Assembly (NCBI GenBank): GCA_013289695.1
Contig: JABCZK010000021.1
Location: 1 to 64,000 of the forward strand
Direction: 5' to 3'
Source: Acidobacteriota bacterium
Lineage (GTDB): Bacteria > Acidobacteriota > Terriglobia > Acidiferrales > UBA7541
Length of the DNA stretch: 64,000 nt
The notes beneath the pieces are model-generated. The model ran no database searches and was not told where the DNA came from. It saw nothing but the letters and a program-made list of their open reading frames with translations. Each line of letters starts with the position of its first letter. Position 1 is the first letter of the stretch. Of this stretch, positions 52,040-61,370 are shown in pieces. The position numbers and the translations under genes are program-made.

Positions 52040-52639
52040 CTATTGTGAAAGAGAACGTGCCAATTGAATCGCGGCTGCGATCAATTCGCCCTCCGCGGAA
52101 ACCCTGCTGACCAGTCCCCACTCCAGCGCCTCGCTCGCGCGAATACGTCCACCGGTAACCAGCAGCTCCATCGCCCGCCCGCGCCCAATCAACCGCGGCA
52201 ACCTCTGTGTTCCGCCCCAACCCGTAATGATCCCCAGCGTCACGCCCGGATGCGCGAACACCGCATCCGCCGCAGCGATCCGCGCGCGGCACGCGAGCGC
52301 CAGGTCGAGGCCGCCACCGATGCTGTAACCGCGGATAGCCGCGACGACCGGTTTCGCGCTCGACGCAATCGCTCCCAGCACCGCTTGCCCGCGCCGCGAA
52401 AAATCAAACTCCGAATCTGGCGTCAATCGCGCCACCTCTGCGATTTCCGCGCCCACCGCGAACGCACGGTCGCCGCCGGCAATCACCGCGCCGGCAAGTT
52501 CCGGCGCCTCCGACAGCCGGGCAATTTCGTCGCCGAGCGCGTCCATCACGGCCATCTCCAGGCGAGGAAATCCGTCGTCACTTTCGAGCCGCAGCAAAAG
52601 GATTTCGTCGTGAGGAGTAACGCTCAGGCGAGTGCTCAC
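52040..52639 (-). CDS. Enoyl-CoA hydratase/isomerase family protein, atypical catalytic site
   Basis: This is a short crotonase-fold protein (199 residues from GTG 52639). The oxyanion region (RAFAVGAEI and GYSIGGGLDLALAC) and the GWGGTQRLPRLIGRGRA block are clear. The residue at the first catalytic Glu is Asp (GGGLDLA) and that at the second is Gly (AHPGVTLG), so classical hydration is unlikely; isomerase or another activity is possible. I use GTG 52639, seven bases after the stop of the B12-subunit gene; TTG 52693 would overlap that gene. It is the last gene of the mutase operon. Confidence 0.8.
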   Translation of the reverse strand: MSTRLSVTPHDEILLLRLESDDGFPRLEMAVMDALGDEIARLSEAPELAGAVIAGGDRAFAVGAEIAEVARLTPDSEFDFSRRGQAVLGAIASSAKPVVAAIRGYSIGGGLDLALACRARIAAADAVFAHPGVTLGIITGWGGTQRLPRLIGRGRAMELLVTGGRIRASEALEWGLVSRVSAEGELIAAAIQLARSLSQ

Positions 52640-52646
52640 TGCAGTG

Positions 52647-53060
52647 TTAGGCTTCGCGCGGAGCAGTGGAAACGCGATGGCGGATGAAATCAACGATCGC
52701 TTGCGTGGTGGTTCCGGGTAGAAACACTTCGGCGATCCCGCCTAGCTTCAGCGCGGGAATATCGGCTTCGGGAATAATCCCGCCGATCAGCACGGTCACG
52801 TCGTTCATGCCCTTGCCGTGCAGCAACTCCATCAACCGCGGACAGAGCGTATTGTGCGCGCCGGAAAGGATCGAAAGACCGATCACGTCCACGTCTTCCT
52901 GCGCCGCCGCCGACGCAATCATTTCCGGCGTCTGTCGCAGCCCCGTGTAAATCACTTCCATGCCGGCATCGCGCAGCGCGCGCGCGATGATTTTCGCGCC
53001 GCGATCGTGCCCATCGAGGCCGGGCTTGGCGATTAACACCCTAATTTTCTTGTCAGGCAT
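52647..53060 (-). CDS. B12-binding small subunit of an acyl-CoA mutase
   Basis: This 137-residue protein is the cobalamin-binding domain as a separate subunit. The DxHxxG motif is DGHDRG with His18 as the lower cobalt ligand; LSILSGAH and the GGIIPEAD block complete the B12 fold. It matches the size of small subunits of two-part mutases (IcmB/HcmB type, about 136 residues). I start at ATG 53060 (MPDKKIRV); the frame runs further upstream without fold character. The large subunit gene lies two genes upstream, with a hydrolase gene between them. Confidence 0.93.
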   Translation of the reverse strand: MPDKKIRVLIAKPGLDGHDRGAKIIARALRDAGMEVIYTGLRQTPEMIASAAAQEDVDVIGLSILSGAHNTLCPRLMELLHGKGMNDVTVLIGGIIPEADIPALKLGGIAEVFLPGTTTQAIVDFIRHRVSTAPREA

Positions 53061-53119
53061 ACTAGGAAAGGATACTCGAATTCGGCAGCAAAACGATAGC
53101 TGCACGGCCCAGCGAAGTT

Positions 53120-54118
53120 CTATCGCGCCAAATTCAACAAAAAATCCTCCACCAGCGCATTGAATTTGTCCGGATCGTCCACGAATAGCGCATGGCCATC
53201 GCCATCGAATACTTCCAGCTTCGAACTCGGAATGTTTTTCTGCATCGCGACGATCGTGCTCATGTATCCACTCTTCGCCGCGCAAACCACCACCGGCTTA
53301 TCGATCTTCGGCAGCACGGGTCGGTAATCCGCCCCAAAATATCCCACCAGCAGCGCGACCGCCGTATTCGTGGGAACCTGTAAAGACGCCTTCTCCACTT
53401 TGTTGATGTAATCTTCGGGATGCGGTTTCTTGAAATTTAGATTGCGAATGAATCCGTCTGCGGCCTTCTGACGATCCTCGAGGACGCCTTTCAAGAGCCC
53501 GAAATCCTGGTCCGCATCTGCCGGCACACGCCCACCCGCATCGTTATCCACCAGAATCAGCCCCGCGAAATCGTTCGTGCCGAACTGATCCACGTAAGCC
53601 AGCGTCTCGACGACCGCCATAGACCACGCCACAATCACCACCGGCGCGAGGTGCAGTTGATCCACGACGGCCTTAATGTCCCGCGCGCGCGCCGCCGGAT
53701 ACAAGCCGTCGTTCGTTTGCGAGGATTGCCCCTGCGAGCGGGGGTCCATCGCCACCACGCGATAGTCGTGCGCGAAATAATCAATCTGACTCTGCCAAAT
53801 CCACGCCGGCATAGTCCATCCCGGCACGAATAAAATGGAAGGGAACTGATGCGCCGCGGAAAGCCCAATCTCGCCCTTCTTAATCACCGCGTCTTTCGGC
53901 ATCGGATTGCCAATCTGCGCGCTAGGGGAAGTCGCGAGCCGTCCCACCTCGATGTAATGAATCTTCACGCCATCGGAGGTGGTGATGAACCCGCTCCTCT
54001 CCGCGGGCTTCTTCTCTTTAGCCGATTCCGACGCGGCGCCAGCAGAAATCGCGATCGCGCACACCATCCCGACCGCGGCGACGCTCCATGAAAATAGTCG
54101 CTGCCGTAGTTTTTGCAT
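53120..54118 (-). CDS. Exported alpha/beta hydrolase within the mutase operon
   Basis: The 332-residue protein begins with a signal peptide ([19 protein letters not shown]). The hydrolase core has the oxyanion turn [12 protein letters not shown], the Ser nucleophile in VAWSMAV (about 168), the acidic residue probably in the NDAGG or AAKSGY region, and His in [11 protein letters not shown] near the end. It should act in the periplasm on an ester, amide or haloalkane-like substrate. Its start codon lies two bases after the stop of the mutase large-subunit gene, so it is translationally linked although the mutase is cytoplasmic. The link to mutase chemistry is unknown. Confidence 0.86.
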   Translation of the reverse strand: MQKLRQRLFSWSVAAVGMVCAIAISAGAASESAKEKKPAERSGFITTSDGVKIHYIEVGRLATSPSAQIGNPMPKDAVIKKGEIGLSAAHQFPSILFVPGWTMPAWIWQSQIDYFAHDYRVVAMDPRSQGQSSQTNDGLYPAARARDIKAVVDQLHLAPVVIVAWSMAVVETLAYVDQFGTNDFAGLILVDNDAGGRVPADADQDFGLLKGVLEDRQKAADGFIRNLNFKKPHPEDYINKVEKASLQVPTNTAVALLVGYFGADYRPVLPKIDKPVVVCAAKSGYMSTIVAMQKNIPSSKLEVFDGDGHALFVDDPDKFNALVEDFLLNLAR

Positions 54119-54120
54119 TG

Positions 54121-55848
54121 TTAAGTTATCGCTACCTCTTCGTAGATGCCAAACACCGCGCGCATGGCGTCGCAGACTTCGCCGAGCGTGGCGTAGGCTT
54201 TCACTGCGTCGTAAATGAAGGGCATGAGATTGTCTTTGCCTTCCGCCGCCTTGCGCAAACCCGCCAGGCGCCGCTCAACCTCAGAGTTGGAGCGCTGCGC
54301 GCGCAACTTCCGCAGCTGTGCCGTCTGCCGCGTCGCGACCGTCTCATCAATCTGCAAAATGTCGATACCTTTTTCTTCCGCCACATAGTCATTCACGCCG
54401 ACGATGATCTTTTCCTTGCGATCCACCGCCAACTGATACTTGTAAGACGCCTCCGCAATTTCCCGCTGCGGATAGGCGCGCTCGATCGCCGCGACCATCC
54501 CGCCCAGCGCGTCGATCTTCTTGATGTAATCCCACGCGCCGTGCTCTTCTTCGTTCGTCAGCGCCTCAACGAAATACGAGCCGCCCAATGGGTCCGCCGT
54601 ATTCGTGACGCCGCTTTCGTGCGCGATGATCTGCTGCGTGCGCAGCGCCAGCGTCGCCGCAAATTCCGTCGGCAGCGCCCAAGCCTCGTCCAGTGAATTG
54701 GTGTGGAGCGATTGCGTTCCGCCCATCACCGCTGCTAGCGCCTGCAAGGCCGTACGTACCACGTTGTTGTAAGGCTGCTGCGCCGTCAACGAACATCCCG
54801 CCGTCTGCGTGTGAAAACGTAGCGCCCACGACCGCGGATTCTTCGCGCCAAATCGCTTGGTCATCGTCTTGTGCCAGATGCGCCGCGCCGCGCGATACTT
54901 CGCGATCTCCTCGAAAAAATCATTGTGAGCGTTGAAGAAGAAGGAAAGCCGTGGCGCAAACTCGTCCACGTCCATCCCGCGCCGGACGCCCCACTCCACA
55001 TACTCGATCCCGTCGCGCAAAGTGAACGCCAGCTCCTGAATCGCTGTCGAGCCCGCTTCGCGAATGTGATATCCGCTGATCGAAATCGGGTTGAACTTCG
55101 GGGTTTCCTTCGCGCCGAATTCCAGCGTATCAATCACCAGCCGCATCGAAGGTTCGGGGGGATAAATGTATTCCTTCTGCGCAATATATTCCTTCAAAAT
55201 GTCGTTCTGCAGCGTGCCGGAAATTTTCTTCCAGTCCGCGCCCTGGTTTTCCGCCACGGCCAAGTACATCGCCCAGATCACCGCTGCCGGCGAATTGATG
55301 GTCATCGAAGTCGTCACGTCCGCCAGCGGAATCTGGTCGAACAGGACTTCCATATCCGCCAGCGAACTGATGGCCACGCCACACTTCCCAACTTCGCCTT
55401 CGGACAGCGGGTGGTCCGCGTCGTAGCCCATTAACGTCGGCAAATCAAACGCCACCGAAAGTCCCGTCTGCCCCTGCGCCAGCAAATAACGGAATCGCGC
55501 GTTGGTGTCCTGTGCGGTGCCGAAACCCGCAAACTGCCGCATCGTCCACAAACGCCCGCGGTACATCGTTGAATGGATGCCACGCGTGTAAGGAGGCTGG
55601 CCCGGATAACCCAAATCCTTCTCCGGATTCCAGTCCGGCAAATCGGCCGGCGTGTACAGCCGCCGGATCGGATAACTGGAGACGGTCGTGAACTCATGCG
55701 CCCGCTCCGGCGATTTTTCCAGCGTCGGCGCCAAAGCGTTTTCCTCCCAGGCACGCTCCCCGGCGGAAACTTTGCGCTCCGGGTGGAGCATAGCCGCCGC
55801 GCGCGATTTCGTCGTCTTGCCGGCCTTCTCAATTATTTTGTGAGACAT
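54121..55848 (-). CDS. B12-dependent acyl-CoA mutase large subunit, isobutyryl-CoA mutase-like
   Basis: The 575-residue protein is the catalytic half of the methylmalonyl-CoA mutase family without a B12 domain. Family blocks include [50 protein letters not shown] and [11 protein letters not shown]. The mutase-specific residues Tyr89 and Arg207 of methylmalonyl-CoA mutase align, with the same spacing of 118 residues, with Phe106 and Gln224 here; Phe and Gln are the pair reported for isobutyryl-CoA mutase (Phe80/Gln198). Gln214 matches Gln197. So isobutyryl/butyryl-CoA or a related substrate is more likely than methylmalonyl-CoA. ATG 55848 is used with GGAG nine bases upstream. Confidence 0.93.
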   Translation of the reverse strand: MSHKIIEKAGKTTKSRAAAMLHPERKVSAGERAWEENALAPTLEKSPERAHEFTTVSSYPIRRLYTPADLPDWNPEKDLGYPGQPPYTRGIHSTMYRGRLWTMRQFAGFGTAQDTNARFRYLLAQGQTGLSVAFDLPTLMGYDADHPLSEGEVGKCGVAISSLADMEVLFDQIPLADVTTSMTINSPAAVIWAMYLAVAENQGADWKKISGTLQNDILKEYIAQKEYIYPPEPSMRLVIDTLEFGAKETPKFNPISISGYHIREAGSTAIQELAFTLRDGIEYVEWGVRRGMDVDEFAPRLSFFFNAHNDFFEEIAKYRAARRIWHKTMTKRFGAKNPRSWALRFHTQTAGCSLTAQQPYNNVVRTALQALAAVMGGTQSLHTNSLDEAWALPTEFAATLALRTQQIIAHESGVTNTADPLGGSYFVEALTNEEEHGAWDYIKKIDALGGMVAAIERAYPQREIAEASYKYQLAVDRKEKIIVGVNDYVAEEKGIDILQIDETVATRQTAQLRKLRAQRSNSEVERRLAGLRKAAEGKDNLMPFIYDAVKAYATLGEVCDAMRAVFGIYEEVAIT

Positions 55849-56055
55849 GAGGGAGGGCTCCTTCAAACTCGCGCTGGGGGAAAAACGCACACAGGACAGC
55901 ACGTCCACACTTCATCTTAGGGCAAGGGAAGAGAAGCAGCAACAGCCAGAAATACGTGCAGTGCGTGCAGCAGGCCGCCGTCACCGAATGGGCAACCCCG
56001 GCAAGCACATCGCCGCAATCCAAGAAGCGTCGGCGGACGGCTCATCCTTCTCGAT

Positions 56056-58116
56056 TTACTTCGCGCCAACCACTGTTCCAGGCTCCGGCGTCCCCGGAAT
56101 CAACGGATCCCGCCTGGTCGCGCCGCGCATCGCATCCGCCACGGTGATGTGCTGCACTTCCAGCGTGCGCCCCATCGCCTGATTGAACAGCACCAGCGCC
56201 TCGGCCAGATTTGCCTGCGCGCGCAATGCCGTGCCCTGCGCCGCCGTCAAATCGCGCGACCGCAGCACCACTTGATACGACGTCGAAGACCCCAGCTGAT
56301 ATTTCTTTTGCTCGGCGTCCAAAGTCTGCTGCGCCAGATTCCGCGCCTTTTCCGCCGCAGCCACCTGCGAACGGTCCTGAGCCAACGCAATAATCGCGTT
56401 GCGGACGTTGATGACGATGGTGTTCTCCGTCTGCCGGTACTGCACCTGCAGTTGCCGCTCGTCGAACTGCGCTCGCGCGCTATCCGCCTGCGCCGAACGA
56501 TTGCGCAGCGGCATCGTCAGAGTCAGCCCCGCCGCGTAGGTGGGGAATTGGTTCTCGAACACGTTAGTCAGCGCATTGCTCAACCCGCCGTGCGTCACAG
56601 CGGTCGTCGTAGCGGGCACGCCTGTGAACGCTTCGTTGCCATTTATTAGAATGGGAAGACCGTCCGCACCCACCAGCGGCGCCTGCGGATCGGCGACGAA
56701 CGTCCCGTTAACTCCCGTCGTATTAAATCCTGTCCCATTCAGTCCTTGCGAAGTGTACTGAATGTAAGCGTTCAGCGACGGCAGCAACGCATTTCTGGTG
56801 ACCTTCACTTCGATCTCCGCATTCTTGCGATTCAGATCCGCCTGGTACAGTTCAGGACGCTTCCTCCACGCTTCCTGTACCGCGTCCTGCAGCGGAATAT
56901 TTTCCACGATGTCTGGAATGGTGATCGGAGTTGTCGGCACGATTTCGATTCCGGCGACGTCTTTGGCCAACAGGTTCTTGGCGATGTCGTTCAACAGAAC
57001 GGTTTCCTGCTGCAATTTCGTGGTTTGCGCCACGATCAGATTTTGCTGGTCAGTAGCCAGCTGTGATTCCGCTGTCAACACGTCCAGCGGCGCCATGGTC
57101 CCGATTTCCAGCTGCTTCTTATTGTCCTCCCACAGCTTTTGCGATACACCCACTGCGGCTTCCTCCACCTTCACGTTCTGCCGGTCGTACACTAGCTCCC
57201 AGTAGTCGTTGGAAGTCTGTGTGACTACCGCGATCACCTGCTGCGCAAATAGCGAGTCGGCCGCTTTGATCGAGTTCTTCTGCTCGATGATGTAGCGCGT
57301 GTTCGGCAGGATCCCGAAGCCGTTCAGCAACGGCTGCGACAGAGTCGCGGTCAGTATCGGGCTGAACGCCGGGTTGAAAAACACATCTGGTTCGTTCGTC
57401 GCGGTGCGCGCGGTGTTTATAGTGACCTGTAGATTTGTGCCGGTGTGAAACCCCTCCGTGAAGCCGAAATTAACGGCTGACGAATTCTGGTTTACCACCA
57501 GGATGTTGGTACCGGTGCCCGTTCCGGAAATAAACGGGTTATTCACCGGCGTATTCGAATGGTACCAGTTGTAGCTCGCCGTAAGTACGGGATCAAAGGA
57601 CACCGAGGGCGACGTGCCCAGCACCACTTGCTGCGTGCTGAGGCTCTGCGGAATGCCGCCCGCCTTCGCTTTGAGCAATTGGGTTTCGGCAATCCAGGGC
57701 TGGAATCGCGCGACGAAGATATTCAGATTATTTTCCAGCGCCAGCGAGATCGCGTCGTCCAGGCTCAACATCAGCTTGCCGTCCTGGATCAGCTGGTCCA
57801 CCCGCGTGGAATTCGTCAGCATCGGCTCAGGAATATATCGCGGCGCGTAGGGCGAAAATATATTCGGGAAGATCGGTTTCCCCGTGGTGTAATCGGCACC
57901 CCGGCTCTCCTTCAAATCGCGCGCCGGCTCCGAGGCGGCCGATCCTGTTTGCGCCCCGGGCTGGCTGGCAGGTTGCGCTCCGGGCGCAGTCTGTCCCTGC
58001 TGCGCTTGGGCCGGGCTCTGGTTTTGGCCTTGCTGCGCCTGGGCGTACGCCGGTGACATTATCAGCGAAGCAGCCGTCAGGAGCGCCACCGCTACATGCC
58101 TTAGACTTCCGTTCAT
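56056..58116 (-). CDS. TolC-family outer membrane protein
   Basis: The 686-residue protein is a TolC-like outer-membrane efflux component. A signal peptide (HVAVALLTAASLIMSPAYA) is followed by a Gln/Ala/Pro-rich linker of about 60 residues and two repeats of the coiled-coil/beta-barrel unit (LDDAISLALENNLNI and IPLQDAVQEAWRKRPELYQ mark their starts). The periplasmic helices are recognisable in QTTKLQQETVLLND and AEKARNLAQQTLDAEQKKY. GGAGAGG lies seven bases before ATG 58116. It is longer than E. coli TolC (about 490) because of the linker and insertions. No adaptor or pump gene is adjacent. Confidence 0.9.
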   Translation of the reverse strand: MNGSLRHVAVALLTAASLIMSPAYAQAQQGQNQSPAQAQQGQTAPGAQPASQPGAQTGSAASEPARDLKESRGADYTTGKPIFPNIFSPYAPRYIPEPMLTNSTRVDQLIQDGKLMLSLDDAISLALENNLNIFVARFQPWIAETQLLKAKAGGIPQSLSTQQVVLGTSPSVSFDPVLTASYNWYHSNTPVNNPFISGTGTGTNILVVNQNSSAVNFGFTEGFHTGTNLQVTINTARTATNEPDVFFNPAFSPILTATLSQPLLNGFGILPNTRYIIEQKNSIKAADSLFAQQVIAVVTQTSNDYWELVYDRQNVKVEEAAVGVSQKLWEDNKKQLEIGTMAPLDVLTAESQLATDQQNLIVAQTTKLQQETVLLNDIAKNLLAKDVAGIEIVPTTPITIPDIVENIPLQDAVQEAWRKRPELYQADLNRKNAEIEVKVTRNALLPSLNAYIQYTSQGLNGTGFNTTGVNGTFVADPQAPLVGADGLPILINGNEAFTGVPATTTAVTHGGLSNALTNVFENQFPTYAAGLTLTMPLRNRSAQADSARAQFDERQLQVQYRQTENTIVINVRNAIIALAQDRSQVAAAEKARNLAQQTLDAEQKKYQLGSSTSYQVVLRSRDLTAAQGTALRAQANLAEALVLFNQAMGRTLEVQHITVADAMRGATRRDPLIPGTPEPGTVVGAK

Positions 58117-58656
58117 CGTGTTTTCCTCTCCAAAGTTCTTTCGTGAGCTTCGACACGCCTGTAACTTACTCAAACGCGCGAACAAGGGTGTTTGTTTCAT
58201 TTTATGGATTCTCGATGCAACACTGCGGCCATGCATAACCGCTTGAATTTAGACGATTAAACGGGAAATAGTGAGCGTCAGGCGTTCATTTCCGGACAGT
58301 ACCGTGCGTACCCGAACACGCGCTCCGCGGAGTTTAGCATCGCACCTTGCCCGTCGCAATCTTGGCCGGCAACGATTCAGATCCTCGTCGCACTCGGACG
58401 GCTCTGACCCACGTCGCGACCCCGTAGGGGCGGGTCTGAGACCCGCCCCTACAACTGCAGAAGAACCCAGCGTGATTACTTGCGGGTATTAGGAAGCCCG
58501 ACGTCAACTCATGCAATCCCACCACGCACTCTGCGTGATCTGTGCGCTGCTACGTTAGCGACCTCTGTGTTAAATCTTTATACAGTTGTCTTGAATTCGT
58601 CAGCCGCGCGCGTTGACACTCAGCGCAACAACGAACTAACATGCCGGCGTTACCCG
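58117..58656. other. Divergent intergenic region with repeat and promoter
   Basis: No gene is supported in these 540 bases. GTAGGGGCGGGTCT/AGACCCGCCCCTAC at 58424-58452 is a nearly uninterrupted 14-bp palindrome of the dispersed family. TTGACA at 58613-58618 with TAACAT at 58637-58642 (18-base spacer) is a likely promoter for the TPM gene, only about 8 bases of leader before ATG 58657. Confidence 0.5.
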
Positions 58657-59547
58657 ATGACTCGCGCCCTAAATCCGTACTCTTGCCTCGTTGCAAAGTG
58701 GCAATTGCCGGCTCACTGTTTTCTGCTTTTGCTCGCGCTTTGCCTCACTGCGCTGTCGGCAGCCGCGCAAGCGACGGATCTTCCCGTTAAGCCAAAGGGA
58801 GACGTCATTGATGTTCCTGCCAAACCCAGCGGCTACGTCAACGATTACGCCCGCGTCCTCAGTCCCACCGCACGCCGGCAACTTGAAGCGCTCTGCACCG
58901 AAGTAAACGACAAAGCCAAAGCCCAATTATTCGTCGTGACTGTGCCGTCTCTCGGCGACCGCAGCGTCGAAGATTATTCCTTCGACGTAGCGACTAAGTG
59001 GGGCGTCGGTCCGAAGCAGACATCGAGCGGTGTCCTGATATTCCTCGCAGTCAACGACCACAAATACTGGGTCCAGGTTGGATATGGCTTGGAACCGATC
59101 CTGCCCGACGGGAAAGTCGGCGGCTTCGGCCGCGAAGCGGTCCCGTATCTTCGTCAAGGAAATTACGATGCTGCCGTGAACCTGATGACCCGGCGCATCG
59201 CAGACGTCATCGCCCAAGACCGCGGTATCACGCTTAGCGGCGCAGCGCCTCCCGCTGCGCGCTCTCGCGGCTCAGGCCAAGGATCGGGGAACGGTCTGGC
59301 CGGCCTCTTCGTATTGGGTTTTGTCATTTTCATTTTGTACGCGATGATGAAGCGCGGTGGCGGTTCCGGACGCGGTCGTGGCGGCGGTAGCGGCTGGTGG
59401 ATCGGGCCGATGATCGCCAGCGGGCTGGGCCGCGGCGGCTGGGGTGGAGGCGGATTCGGCGGCGGAGGTTTTGGCGGCGGTGGAGGCGGATTTGGCGGTG
59501 GAGGCGGAGGCTCGTTCGGAGGCGGCGGCGCGGGCGGAAGCTGGTAA
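58657..59547 (+). CDS. TPM-domain (YgcG-type) membrane protein
   Basis: The 296-residue protein starts with a signal peptide (FLLLLALCLTALSAAAQA). A TPM domain covers about 55-180 (GYVNDYARVLSPTARRQLE, LFVVTVPSL, VDLGYG-like WVQVGYGLEPILPD), a membrane helix lies near 214-232 (LAGLFVLGFVIFILYAMM), and the tail is almost pure glycine with Phe and Ser. This layout is that of YgcG/TPM proteins, which often occur with LemA. LemA is encoded two genes downstream. I start at ATG 58657 on account of the promoter and signal peptide; the open frame extends 59 codons upstream. Confidence 0.88.
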   Translation: MTRALNPYSCLVAKWQLPAHCFLLLLALCLTALSAAAQATDLPVKPKGDVIDVPAKPSGYVNDYARVLSPTARRQLEALCTEVNDKAKAQLFVVTVPSLGDRSVEDYSFDVATKWGVGPKQTSSGVLIFLAVNDHKYWVQVGYGLEPILPDGKVGGFGREAVPYLRQGNYDAAVNLMTRRIADVIAQDRGITLSGAAPPAARSRGSGQGSGNGLAGLFVLGFVIFILYAMMKRGGGSGRGRGGGSGWWIGPMIASGLGRGGWGGGGFGGGGFGGGGGGFGGGGGGSFGGGGAGGSW

Positions 59548-59563
59548 TAGATTGGGTCTGTAA

Positions 59564-59593
59564 GGGCGGGTCCCGCAACCGCGGGACCCGCCC
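59564..59593. terminator. Perfect 13-bp hairpin after the TPM gene
   Basis: GGGCGGGTCCCGC (59564-59576) and its exact complement (59581-59593) enclose the loop AACC. It lies 16 bases after the stop codon. It also fits the dispersed GGTCCCGC/GCGGGACC repeat family, so it may be both. Confidence 0.55.
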
Positions 59594-59625
59594 GTCGTTA
59601 ATGTCAATTCAGCAAAGGTCGCTTA

Positions 59626-60342
59626 ATGGAAGCCAAGCTAACCGAACTCGTAACTCGTCTGAAAGCCGCAGCTGAGGCCAATCTGAAATCCATTGTGCTT
59701 TACGGCTCGGCGGTCACCGCCGAATTCCGTGTGGGGCATTCTGACCTGAACGTTCTCTGCGTGGTCGAACGCGCGGCTGCCGAAGATCTCGAGCATCTCC
59801 ACGACGCTTCGGAATGGTGGGTACGCCAGGGCAATCCTCCGCCAGTTCTCTTCACTCTCGATGAACTGCATCGTTCCGCGGACATCTTCGCCATCGAGCT
59901 GCTGGATATCACCCGCCACCATCGCCTGCTCTTCGGTACGGATTACTTTGCTAATTTTGAAGTTCCACTGCGACTGCATCGCCTCCAGGTCGAACGCGAA
60001 CTGCGCGCCGATTGGCTGCGCCTGCGCCAGGCGATCCTGGCCGCGCCTTTAAGCTTCAAAGCGCACCTGGCCATCATGTCGCAGTCCGTCTCCACTTTCT
60101 GCGCCCTATTTCGCCACGCGCTCTGGGCCTTGGGCCAACCCATGCCCGCCACCAAACGCGAAGCCGTAGCCGCCGTAGCGGCACTTACCGGCGCAGACCC
60201 CTCCGCCTTCCACGCCATGCTCGACGTGCGCGAAAAAAAACGCAAGCCCCGCGAGATAGACGTCGAGGCCTCCCTGCACGCCTACCTGGAATTCGTAGAA
60301 GTAGTGACCAACGAAGTTGACCGCCGCCTCGACGCGCTTTAA
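59626..60342 (+). CDS. Nucleotidyltransferase-fold protein with altered metal site
   Basis: The 238-residue protein starts with a polymerase-beta-like nucleotidyltransferase domain: VLYGSAVTAEF (Gly27-Ser28) and HSDLNVLCVV (Asp40, Asn42). The usual second metal Asp of the DxD pair is Asn, so catalysis is in doubt. The C-terminal part is helical, like the substrate-binding domain of aminoglycoside-type or HEPN-associated transferases (SVSTFCALFRHALWALGQP). It lies between the TPM and LemA genes on the same strand, 78 bases after TPM. Its role is unknown. Confidence 0.78.
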   Translation: MEAKLTELVTRLKAAAEANLKSIVLYGSAVTAEFRVGHSDLNVLCVVERAAAEDLEHLHDASEWWVRQGNPPPVLFTLDELHRSADIFAIELLDITRHHRLLFGTDYFANFEVPLRLHRLQVERELRADWLRLRQAILAAPLSFKAHLAIMSQSVSTFCALFRHALWALGQPMPATKREAVAAVAALTGADPSAFHAMLDVREKKRKPREIDVEASLHAYLEFVEVVTNEVDRRLDAL

Positions 60343-60400
60343 GCCGCGCCAGCCGCTGCGGGACAAACGAGTATCCGCGTCAGGTAGTTGTACTCGGTTG

Positions 60401-60422
60401 GGGGCGCTGCTTGCTGCGCCCC
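60401..60422. terminator. GC-rich hairpin after the nucleotidyltransferase gene
   Basis: GGGGCGC (60401-60407) pairs with GCGCCCC (60416-60422) around an 8-base loop, 58 bases after the stop codon. No T-run follows. It separates this gene from lemA. Confidence 0.4.
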
Positions 60423-60582
60423 AGCCTGCCACGATTGAATCTTTAGCCGCTATCAGGGTTAATCTGCGTTCATCTGTGGTGCCTTTGACGTTCTCCTCCG
60501 TCCTGGCCTTGCCGCCCCGCTGCACGTTTCACCACTCTTGAAGTATGATGGCACCGCACCACATCCAAATCGGAGGCAGTCC

Positions 60583-61164
60583 ATGAAAGCAGCCCTTGGC
60601 GTAATCGCCGTCATCCTCATCCTCGCGCTCCTCGTCGGCGGCACGTACGCTGGCCGCCGCAACGAGATGGTCCGCCTCAACGAGCAGATCAAATCCAACT
60701 GGGCGCAAGTGGACGTAGTCCTGCAACGCCGCGCGGACCTCATCCCCAATCTCGTAGCCACCGTCCAGGGTTTCGCCGCGCATGAACAAACCGTCTTCGA
60801 CGATATCGCCAAAGCCCGCACCCAATACATGAACGCGCAAACCCCCGCCGACAAGATCGCCGCGAGCAACCAAATTGCTCCGCTGGTGCAGAAAATACTC
60901 CTTCTGAAAGAGGATTATCCCCAACTGAAATCCAACGAAAATTTCCTCCGCCTGCAAGATGAACTCGCCGGCACAGAAAATCGCATCGCCGTCGAGCGCA
61001 AGCGTTACAACGACTCCATTATGGAATACAACACCTACATCGGACTGTTCCCCAACAACATTTTCGCCGGATGGGCCGGATTCAAGCGCAACAACGACTA
61101 CTTCCAGGCTCCCGAAGCGTCACGCGAAGTTCCCAAAGTCCAATTCCCAGCTGCGAAGCCCTGA
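60583..61164 (+). CDS. lemA: LemA-family membrane protein
   Basis: The 193-residue protein has one N-terminal membrane helix (GVIAVILILALLVGGTY) and a periplasmic or cytoplasmic helical bundle with the LemA blocks IKSNWAQVDVVLQRRADLIPN, LQDELAGTENRI and YNTYIGLFPNNIFA. GGAGG six bases before ATG 60583 fixes the start. LemA genes usually lie beside TPM-domain genes, and here the TPM gene is two genes upstream, with a nucleotidyltransferase gene between. The molecular function of LemA is not settled. Confidence 0.94.
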   Translation: MKAALGVIAVILILALLVGGTYAGRRNEMVRLNEQIKSNWAQVDVVLQRRADLIPNLVATVQGFAAHEQTVFDDIAKARTQYMNAQTPADKIAASNQIAPLVQKILLLKEDYPQLKSNENFLRLQDELAGTENRIAVERKRYNDSIMEYNTYIGLFPNNIFAGWAGFKRNNDYFQAPEASREVPKVQFPAAKP

Positions 61165-61251
61165 GCTGAACGCCACGAATGCGCGCGAAGACGGATGAAT
61201 TGCGTTTGTAAGTGCAGAAGAGTCTGTGTGAGCACGCAACCGTCTTGGTAG

Positions 61252-61271
61252 GTCGTGGCTTCAGCCACGAC
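61252..61271. repeat. Palindrome GTCGTGGCT/AGCCACGAC
   Basis: A perfect 9-base inverted repeat with two central bases lies between the convergent lemA and PilZ genes. It could serve as a two-sided terminator or belong to the dispersed palindromes of this genome. Confidence 0.45.
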
Positions 61272-61370
61272 ACAAACGGGGAAAAATTAGTGCGGCTTCG
61301 AACGCTGAAGTACCGGTCTCGCAGTTCTTGCACCAACTGTGGAGCCGGATCCTCTGGCTAGACCGAAGCC

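Noticed and set aside
59440-59547. Tandem GGCGGAGG-like repeats that could suggest a short tandem array or CRISPR
   Set aside because: They encode the glycine-rich tail of the TPM protein; there are no unique spacers.
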